Source: Mayfieldus sp038329895
Lineage (GTDB): Bacteria > Actinomycetota > Thermoleophilia > Solirubrobacterales > 70-9
Direction: 5' to 3'
NCBI GenBank assembly: GCA_038329895.1
Contig: JBBQNM010000001.1
Coordinates: forward strand, 23,927-87,926
DNA: 64,000 bases
Shown one piece after another: positions 58,159-64,000 of this stretch. Numbering within the stretch: the stretch's first letter is position 1; each line of letters opens with the position of its first letter. Both the position numbers and the translations under genes were made by a program. The notes under the pieces were generated by a model, which saw nothing but the letters and a program-made list of their open reading frames with translations, was not told the DNA's origin and did not search any database.

Positions 58159-59922
58159 ATGTTCGAGAAGGTGCTGGTAGCCAACCGCGGCGAGATCGCA
58201 GTCCGCGTGATGCGGACGCTGAAGGAGATGGGAATCGGGGCGGTTGGGGTGTACTCGGAGGTCGACCGCGAGGCGCCGCATGTGCGTGAGGCCGACGAGG
58301 CCTTCCTGCTCGGCCCCGCCACCCCGGCGGAGAGCTACCTGGCGATCCCGAAGATCATCGAGACGGCCGAGAAGGCGGGCGCCGGCGCGATCCACCCCGG
58401 CTACGGCTTTCTGGCCGAGAACGCCGACTTCGCGCGCACCTGCGAGGAGGCGAACGTCACCTTCATCGGCCCCCCCGCCGAAGCGATCGAGGCGATGGGA
58501 TCGAAGACGCGGGCGCGCGAGATCATGTCCGAGGCGGGCGTGCCGATCGTGCCGGGGGCGACCAAGCCCGCCGAAGACCTCAACGAGGCGCGCCAGCAGG
58601 CGGACGAGGCCGGCTATCCGGTCGCCGCCAAGGCGGCCGGAGGCGGCGGAGGCAAGGGCTTCCGGGTCGCGCAGGGACCGGACGAGCTGGAGGAGGCCTT
58701 CGAGGGGGCGGGGCGCGAGGGCGAGAAGTTCTTCTCCGACCCCCGCGTCTACGTCGAGCGCTACCTCGAGGACCCCCGCCACGTCGAGGTCCAGGTACTG
58801 GCCGACTCGCAGGGCAACGTAATCCACCTCGGCGAGCGCGACTGCTCGATCCAGCGCCGTCACCAGAAACTGATCGAGGAGGCGCCGGCGCCCCACGTCG
58901 ACTTCGAGATGCGCGAGCGAATCGGCGCTATCGCCACCGAGGCGGCGCGCGCGGTCGGCTACCGCTCAGCCGGCACCGTTGAGGGACTCCAGGTCGGCGA
59001 CGACTACTTCTTCCTCGAGATGAACACGCGCGTGCAGGTCGAGCACTGCGTGACCGAGATGGTGACCGGGGTCGACATCGTGCGCGAGCAGGTGCGGATC
59101 GCGGCGGGCGAGGAGCTCTCGATCGCCCAGGAGGACGTCGAGCTTCGAGGTCACGCGATCGAGTGCCGGATCAACGCGGAGGCGGCGCACAAGAAGTTTG
59201 CCCCGGCGCCGGGCACGATCATTGGCTATCGCGAGCCCGCCGGGCCGGGCGTGCGAGTGGACTCGGGGGTTGAGGCGGGGTCGGAGGTGACCCCGATCTA
59301 CGACCCGATGGTCGCCAAGCTGATCGTCTGGGACGCGAATCGCGAGCTGGCGACGCGGCGGATGCTGAGGGCGCTGGGCGAGTTTGAGATCGGCGGCCTC
59401 ACCACCCTGATCCCGTTTCACCGCACGATCCTCGCCACCGGACAATGGGCGAGAGGCGAAACGTGCCGGGATCTCCTCGACGACCCCGACTGGCTCAAAT
59501 CCCTCGCCCCCGAGGAACGAGGAACGAGCAACGAGGAACAAGACGCCGAGGACGCGGAAACCGTCGCGCGCGAATACAAAGTTGAAGTTGAAGGCAAGCT
59601 GTTCGACGTCAGGGTGTTCGGCCCGCCGGGAGGCGGCCGTTCTGGGCCGGCCGGGATGCGGCGGCCCCCGAAGCGCGAGCGCAAGGCCGGCGGCGGCGGG
59701 GGCGCCTCGAGCGAGGTGCTTGCGTCGCCGCTACAGGGAACCGTGCTCAAAGTGGCCGTGGAGAAGGGCGCCGAGGTCGAGGAGGGAGCGCTGATCTGCG
59801 TGATCGAGGCGATGAAGATGGAAAACGAGATCACCGCGCATCGTTCGGGCGCGATCGTCGAGCTGAACGTGGCCGAGGGCGCCTCGGTCTCCTCCGGCGA
59901 CGTCATTGCAGTTATCAAATAG
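58159..59922 (+). CDS. accA3: Acetyl/propionyl-CoA carboxylase alpha subunit (biotin carboxylase plus carrier)
   Basis: A 587-residue alpha subunit. Residues 1-450 form the biotin carboxylase: MFEKVLVANRGEIAVRVMRT, GYGFLAENADFA, AAGGGGGKGFRV and HVEVQVLADSQGNVIHLGERDCSIQRRHQKLIEEAP. A linker follows that contains an in-frame heptad repeat (EERGTSNEEQ) absent from the conserved domains. The C-terminal biotin carrier has IEAMKMENEI with the biotinyl Lys. It should pair with the beta chain at 43976 and the epsilon chain at 50444. The start is the ATG at 58159; a longer frame would run into the divergent PHP promoter. Confidence 0.93.
   Translation: MFEKVLVANRGEIAVRVMRTLKEMGIGAVGVYSEVDREAPHVREADEAFLLGPATPAESYLAIPKIIETAEKAGAGAIHPGYGFLAENADFARTCEEANVTFIGPPAEAIEAMGSKTRAREIMSEAGVPIVPGATKPAEDLNEARQQADEAGYPVAAKAAGGGGGKGFRVAQGPDELEEAFEGAGREGEKFFSDPRVYVERYLEDPRHVEVQVLADSQGNVIHLGERDCSIQRRHQKLIEEAPAPHVDFEMRERIGAIATEAARAVGYRSAGTVEGLQVGDDYFFLEMNTRVQVEHCVTEMVTGVDIVREQVRIAAGEELSIAQEDVELRGHAIECRINAEAAHKKFAPAPGTIIGYREPAGPGVRVDSGVEAGSEVTPIYDPMVAKLIVWDANRELATRRMLRALGEFEIGGLTTLIPFHRTILATGQWARGETCRDLLDDPDWLKSLAPEERGTSNEEQDAEDAETVAREYKVEVEGKLFDVRVFGPPGGGRSGPAGMRRPPKRERKAGGGGGASSEVLASPLQGTVLKVAVEKGAEVEEGALICVIEAMKMENEITAHRSGAIVELNVAEGASVSSGDVIAVIK
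59514..59541 (+). repeat. Four 7-bp repeats inside the carboxylase alpha gene
   Basis: Units GGAACGA, GGAACGA, GCAACGA and GGAACAA, in the same orientation and of the same type as the right arm of the hairpin at 54205-54276. They read in frame as EERGTSNEEQ in the linker between biotin carboxylase and biotin carrier domains. Confidence 0.65.
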
Positions 59923-60061
59923 GGGAAGGCTTTCCTAACTGCCCCTACGATGAATTGCTACCCTGCCCCGTCTTGCTTGCCGCCCAGGGAGGGCGGCCCC
60001 CGCCACCTGAGCACCGCCGTTCTCGCCCGGACGGCGTCCCGATGAGAAGGAGCCCCACCTT

Positions 60062-60277
60062 ATGAGAGTTCTCGCGTACCTCGACCCAGGCAGTGGGAGC
60101 GTGATGCTCCAGGCGCTGCTTGGAGGAGTCGCGACTATCTTGGTCTCGATCAAGATGTTCGGCAAGCGCGTCTACCGCGCCCTGTTCTTCTGGAAGCGGC
60201 ACGACGACGAGGATTCCGAGCCTGCCGCCAGCACCACCACCGCAGCGGAACACGAGACGGAGAAGGAGCCCGTCTAA
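60062..60277 (+). CDS. Small membrane protein
   Basis: A 71-residue protein with one clear membrane helix (residues 13-32: VMLQALLGGVATILVSIKMF), a basic cytoplasmic stretch (GKRVYRALFFWKRH) and a polar Glu/Thr-rich tail. The start LAYLDPGSGS is a conserved opening of small proteins found beside methyltransferases and membrane sulfatases. AAGGAG lies before the ATG. It is probably translated with the following methyltransferase; its role is unknown. Confidence 0.65.
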   Translation: MRVLAYLDPGSGSVMLQALLGGVATILVSIKMFGKRVYRALFFWKRHDDEDSEPAASTTTAAEHETEKEPV

Positions 60278-60313
60278 CCCGATTGGGCTCCCGCGGCCCG
60301 ATCGGAGCAAATC

Positions 60314-61726
60314 GTGGTTGAGGCCGTGCGGGTAGAGCCTGGCTCTTTTCGCGATCGCGACAGCCGGGTCGTTGTCGCCCCCGACGCGGTCTACCGCGCG
60401 CTGAGCGGCACCGGCGCCGACGATTGGCGCGCGCTGGCGAATTCGCCGCTGCTGGAGCGACTCACAACCGAGGGGACGCTGATCGGCACCGAGGAAGTCG
60501 GGCCCGAAGCACTCGGCGAATCCGCCGCCGACATCCTGCCCGAGGGCACCGAGACGGTGCTGCGCCATGAGCGGGTCCCCTTTGTCTCCTACCCCTACGA
60601 GTGGAGCTTCGGGATGCTGCGCGACGCAGCGCTGCTGCAGCTCGATCTCGAGCTGGCCTCCCTCGACGAGGGCCTGACGCTCAAGGACGCGACCCCCTAC
60701 AACGTCCAGTTCCGCGGCTCGGCGCCGGTCTTCATCGACGTCGGATCGTTTGAGCGCCTGCGCGAGGGAGAGCCGTGGACCGGCTACCGCCAGTTCTGCA
60801 TGCTGTTCCTCTTTCCGCTTCTCCTGCAGGCCTACAAGGAGATTCCGTTCCAGCCCTGGCTGCGGGGCTCGATCGACGGAATCACACCAACCGAGGCCGC
60901 CCGCTTCTTCAGCTTCCGCGATCGCTTCCGCCGCGGCGTGCTCACCCACGTGGCGCTGCACGCCCGCCTCGAACGCCGCTACGAGGCTCGCGATACCGGC
61001 GAGGTCAAGGAGGAACTGAAGAAGAAGAAGATCAAGACCGAGCTGATCAAGACCAGCGTGCGCAAGCTGGTCTCGAAGCTGTCCTGGAAGGCCGGCGACA
61101 CCGCCTGGACCAACTACCGCCAGGACTGCACCTACACCGATGCCGACGCCGAGCAGAAGGCAACGTTCGTGCGCGAGGCCGCCGCATCCACCCGCCCCGG
61201 CCTTACCTGGGACATGGGCTGCAACGACGGCGCCTATTCGCGGATCGCCGCCGAGCACTCCGATTACGTGGTCGCCTTCGACTACGACCAGGCGACCGTC
61301 GACGCCCTCTACCGCTCCCTGCGGGCCGATGACGAGCGTCGCATCCTGCCGCTGGTCGCAAACCTCGCCGACCCGTCGCCGGGTCTTGGCTGGCGCGGCC
61401 TCGAACGGCGGACGCTGGAGGATCGCGGGACGCCGGACTTGGTGCTGGCGCTTGCCCTGATCCACCACGTCTCGATCACGGCCAACGTTCCGATCGCCGA
61501 GTTCCTCGACTGGCTGCGGGAGCTCGAAGCGACGCTGGTGATCGAGTTCCCGAGGCGCGAGGACCCGATGGTGAAGCGGCTTCTGTCCGGCAAGCGCGAG
61601 GGGTCAAACGCGGATTACCAGCTGGAGACCTTCGAACGCCTGCTCGCCGAGCGCTTCGACGTCGAGCGCTCAGAGTCCCTGCCCTCCGGGGTCCGAAACC
61701 TCTACCTCGCCCGGCCGAGAGCCTAG
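60314..61726 (+). CDS. Class I SAM-dependent methyltransferase with N-terminal domain
   Basis: A 470-residue protein. An N-terminal part of about 270 residues (RDRDSRVVVAPDAVYRALSG; LKDATPYNVQFRGSAPVFIDVGSFE) has a kinase-like-fold look. A methyltransferase domain follows with motif I LTWDMGCNDGAYSRIAAEHSDYVVAFDYD and motif IV LVLALALIHHVS. Such proteins (NoeA-related) occur in glycan and nodulation-type loci. Translation starts at a GTG 36 bp after the small membrane protein. Its stop lies directly before the GTG of the hydrolase gene. Confidence 0.75.
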   Translation: MVEAVRVEPGSFRDRDSRVVVAPDAVYRALSGTGADDWRALANSPLLERLTTEGTLIGTEEVGPEALGESAADILPEGTETVLRHERVPFVSYPYEWSFGMLRDAALLQLDLELASLDEGLTLKDATPYNVQFRGSAPVFIDVGSFERLREGEPWTGYRQFCMLFLFPLLLQAYKEIPFQPWLRGSIDGITPTEAARFFSFRDRFRRGVLTHVALHARLERRYEARDTGEVKEELKKKKIKTELIKTSVRKLVSKLSWKAGDTAWTNYRQDCTYTDADAEQKATFVREAAASTRPGLTWDMGCNDGAYSRIAAEHSDYVVAFDYDQATVDALYRSLRADDERRILPLVANLADPSPGLGWRGLERRTLEDRGTPDLVLALALIHHVSITANVPIAEFLDWLRELEATLVIEFPRREDPMVKRLLSGKREGSNADYQLETFERLLAERFDVERSESLPSGVRNLYLARPRA

Positions 61727-63864
61727 TGGCGCTCGAAGCAGCGGAAACGGGGCCGCGGGGCGCTCGGCCAAGACGCGGCAGAGTGCGAGAGACGCTGAGC
61801 GGGGGCTCGCTGGGCGAGCTGTTTCTCGGTGGGGCCCATCTGGGCGCCCTGTGGGCGTTCGCGTTCGTGCAGCCGCTGCTCGACCTGCTGGGAAAGAACG
61901 CCGACTTCTGGGTCGCGCGCTCCAACACCTCGAGCGACATCCTGATCTTCTCGATCTGCTTCACCCTGCTGCCCCCGCTCGCTGTCCTGGTCATCGAGGC
62001 GCTGGTGAAGATCGTCAGCGACCAGGCCTACCGGGTGCTGCACCTGGTGCTGGTGGGGTTGTTGTTCGCGGTCTTCGTGGTGCAGATCGAGAAGCGCATT
62101 TACCAGGGCCCAGCCGGCCTGATGATCGTGATCGCCCTGGCGCTCGGCGCGCTGTTCGCCTACGGGCTCTACAAGCGCGGCTTCGTCAAGCAGCTGCTCG
62201 ACGTGCTGACACCGGCTCCGATCGTCTTCCTGGTCCTGTTCATCTTCTTCAGCGACACCCACAAGCTGATCTTCCCGGCCAAGGACGCAAACGCGCTCGG
62301 TGTCAAGGTCTCGAGCAACACGCCGGTGGTCCAGGTGGTGTTCGACGAGCTTCCGACCGCGACGATCATGAACAGCTCCGGCAAGGGAATCGACGCGAAG
62401 CGCTTTCCCGGCTTCGCGCAGCTGGCGCGCGAGTCGACCTGGTACCGCGACAACAGCACCGTCGCTGACTTCACGGGCCGCGCCGTGCCGGCGATCGAGA
62501 CCGGGGTCAACCCCGACTGGTCGACCCTGCCGATCTCCTCCGACCAGCCGAACAGCATCTTCAGCCTGCTCGGCGGCCAGTACAGGTTCAACGTTGTCGA
62601 ACCGGTCACCGACGTCTGCCCACCGTCGCTCTGCGGCACCGGCGGAGGTCAGCCCCGACCCCCGGAGCGCACACGGCTCAAGCAACTGGTCGACGACCTC
62701 TGGGTCGTCGAAAAGAAGCTGATCCTGCCGCCGGCGCTCGCCAACAAGCAGCCCGACGTCAGCGCCACCTTCGGCAACTTCGGCAACAACGGCGGCAATG
62801 GGCAGACCGCCGGCAATTTCGCCCAGGACCTCTTCGTACCCCCCAGCCCGGGCGAGTTCCAGCACTGGATCAGCCGGATCCCCAATGGCGGGCGCAGCTT
62901 CGACTTCATCCACATGGAGTTGCCGCACGAGCCCTTCCATTTCCTGCCCGACAGCCGCTCCTACAACTTCACCGGAATCTCCGACGTCGCCGGCCCCAAC
63001 GCGCAGAAGTGGGCGGCGGGGGCGGGCGGCACCGCGACCTCCTGGCAGCGCCACTACATCCAGACCGGGTATGCGGACACCCTGGTCAAGCTGTTGATCA
63101 GGCGCCTCAAGCAGAGGGGCCTCTGGAACAAGGCGATCGTGGTCGTGACCGCCGACCACGGGATCAACTTCGATCCCGAGACCTACCGGCGGATCGCCTA
63201 CCCGGGCGACTTCGGCGGGATCGCCAACTCGATCCTGTTCATCAAGTACCCCGGCCAGACCAGGGGCAAGGTTTCCGACGTCCACACCCACACGATCGAC
63301 ATCCTGCCCACGATCGCCCAGGTTCTGGGCATCAAGCTTCCGTTCAAGATCCAGGGCAATCCGATCTCCGACGACACCAGGGGTGGCCCCGTGACGATCA
63401 AGAACGGCCTCAAGAGCACAGTCAGCCAGCCGTTCTCGAAGATGCTTGCGCAGCGCCGCCTGGTGCTTTCGCGCGCCTCCGCATGGCTCGGCGCCGACAC
63501 CGGCCTCTGGCAGCTTGGGCCGCGCTCCGACCTGCTTGGAGAGCCCGCCCCGGCGATCAGCGGCGCTGGGGCGGCGGGCACGGCGAGCCTCGACGGCTCG
63601 AGCCAGTGGCAGAACGTGCGGTTCGGAAAGAACCTCAAGGTGCCCGCCTTCGTCGCCGCCACGCTTGACGGGGTGGCAGGGAACAAGCTGATCGCGATCT
63701 CGGTCAACGGACGCGTCGCCGCCACCTGCCGCTCGTTCCTTTTCAACGGCGACACCTGGGCGGGCGCGGTGATCCCGCCTCAAACACTTCACCCGGGCCC
63801 GAACTCGATCGGGATCTATCTGATCGGGCCGGGCGGCAGCCTCACGCCGCTGGGCGGGAACTAG
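61726..63864 (+). CDS. Membrane-anchored sulfatase-like hydrolase/transferase
   Basis: A 712-residue alkaline-phosphatase-superfamily protein. Five membrane spans occupy residues 25-170 (LGALWAFAFVQPLLDLL; ILIFSICFTLLPPLAVLVIEAL; LHLVLVGLLFAVFVV; LMIVIALALGALFAYGLY; IVFLVLFIFF). The outer catalytic domain begins with VVQVVFDELPTATIM, where a Thr is the likely nucleophile, and continues with IHMELPHEPFHFLP and VVTADHGINFDPE carrying late metal ligands. It resembles phosphoethanolamine/glycerophosphate-type transferases and sulfatases acting on surface polymers. The start GTG follows the previous stop. An insertion sequence abuts the stop codon. Confidence 0.85.
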   Translation: MALEAAETGPRGARPRRGRVRETLSGGSLGELFLGGAHLGALWAFAFVQPLLDLLGKNADFWVARSNTSSDILIFSICFTLLPPLAVLVIEALVKIVSDQAYRVLHLVLVGLLFAVFVVQIEKRIYQGPAGLMIVIALALGALFAYGLYKRGFVKQLLDVLTPAPIVFLVLFIFFSDTHKLIFPAKDANALGVKVSSNTPVVQVVFDELPTATIMNSSGKGIDAKRFPGFAQLARESTWYRDNSTVADFTGRAVPAIETGVNPDWSTLPISSDQPNSIFSLLGGQYRFNVVEPVTDVCPPSLCGTGGGQPRPPERTRLKQLVDDLWVVEKKLILPPALANKQPDVSATFGNFGNNGGNGQTAGNFAQDLFVPPSPGEFQHWISRIPNGGRSFDFIHMELPHEPFHFLPDSRSYNFTGISDVAGPNAQKWAAGAGGTATSWQRHYIQTGYADTLVKLLIRRLKQRGLWNKAIVVVTADHGINFDPETYRRIAYPGDFGGIANSILFIKYPGQTRGKVSDVHTHTIDILPTIAQVLGIKLPFKIQGNPISDDTRGGPVTIKNGLKSTVSQPFSKMLAQRRLVLSRASAWLGADTGLWQLGPRSDLLGEPAPAISGAGAAGTASLDGSSQWQNVRFGKNLKVPAFVAATLDGVAGNKLIAISVNGRVAATCRSFLFNGDTWAGAVIPPQTLHPGPNSIGIYLIGPGGSLTPLGGN

Positions 63865-63865
63865 C

Positions 63866-64000
63866 TGTAGTTCCTCACCACGTTGTTCATCCGGGCCTCC
63901 TTGGAGGCTGGGGAGTGTCGAGACCCCAAGCACCAAGGAGGACACCGAATGAAGCTTCACGCTAACGCCCGCACCTGTCCGAACAGCCGTCGCTTGCTCG
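63866..64000 (+). mobile_element. IS481-family insertion sequence, left end
   Basis: The element begins with TGT (63866) and has GTTCATCCG-type sequence like IS481 left ends. The four bases before it are CTAG, the known IS481 target core, and they contain the TAG stop of the hydrolase gene. The element continues past the right edge, so the other end and the duplication cannot be checked. Confidence 0.65.
63949..64000 (+). CDS. IS481-family transposase, N-terminal fragment at window edge
   Basis: ATG followed by KLHANARTCPNSRRLL, the usual opening of IS481-type transposases (basic HTH start, then the rest beyond the window). AAGGAGG lies 8 bp upstream. Only 17 codons are visible, so the DDE domain is not seen. 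Confidence 0.65.
   Translation, partial: MKLHANARTCPNSRRLL

Noticed and set aside
61723..63960. 745-codon open frame on the minus strand opposite the hydrolase gene
   Set aside because: It is a shadow of the plus-strand gene with repetitive Asp/Val/Arg/Gln composition, and it runs into the insertion sequence.
1..64000. CRISPR arrays, rRNA operons, tRNA genes or a replication origin
   Set aside because: No regularly spaced direct repeats of 25-40 bp, no rRNA-like stretches and no DnaA-box cluster were seen.

Overview
The window is GC-rich throughout and gene-dense on both strands. It looks like an actinobacterium, most likely of the Thermoleophilia/Solirubrobacterales type. The reasons are the F420-associated zinc metalloprotease, the acyl-CoA carboxylase with a separate epsilon subunit, the secreted protein with an A/G/S/V/K-rich GAVT-type repeat region, and many genes with a TAnnnT -10 box only 6-10 bp before the start codon (leaderless transcription). 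This placement is inferred from gene content; no rRNA or tRNA gene was seen.

Layout. 1-9 kb: a secreted protein cut by the window edge, a UvrD-like helicase-nuclease, an inositol-phosphatase-like enzyme with a zinc metalloprotease, a basic histone-like protein behind a LexA-type palindrome, a membrane protein, a VapBC-type toxin-antitoxin pair and a secreted protein. 9-13 kb: an unusual ECF sigma factor fused to its own zinc-finger anti-sigma and membrane segment, coupled to a secreted protein, then a two-gene nucleotidyltransferase unit. 13-18.3 kb: a rearranged patch. A chimeric ORF carries the first 22 codons of a neighbouring UDP-glucuronate decarboxylase-like gene, about 96 codons of a phosphodiesterase gene and then a secreted glycosidase. 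The phosphodiesterase/glycosyltransferase fusion gene itself is broken by a frameshift and an in-frame TAG.

18.5-42.3 kb: a large surface-glycan cluster. It has an undecaprenyl-phosphate sugar transferase, at least six glycosyltransferases, several methyltransferases and a large GT-C-like membrane protein. It holds a full set for GDP-D-glycero-D-manno-heptose (GmhA-like isomerase, HddA-like kinase, GmhB-like phosphatase, HddC-like guanylyltransferase) plus a transaldolase that could supply sedoheptulose-7-phosphate. It also holds an FdtA/FdtB/FdtC-like set for a dTDP-3-acetamido-3,6-dideoxyhexose.

42.3-64 kb: methylmalonyl-CoA mutase large subunit and propionyl/acyl-CoA carboxylase beta chain, with the epsilon subunit at 50.4 kb and the biotinylated alpha subunit at 58.2 kb. 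A giant cyclase/ATPase/TPR regulator lies between. The assimilatory sulfate operon (sulfite reductase, APS/PAPS reductase, ATP sulfurylase, APS kinase) spans 51.5-56 kb. A heptad-repeat hairpin covers the ATP sulfurylase ribosome binding site, and the same heptads recur in frame inside the carboxylase alpha gene. The right end has a small membrane protein, a methyltransferase, a membrane sulfatase-like hydrolase, and the left end of an IS481-family insertion sequence placed exactly at a CTAG that contains the hydrolase stop codon.
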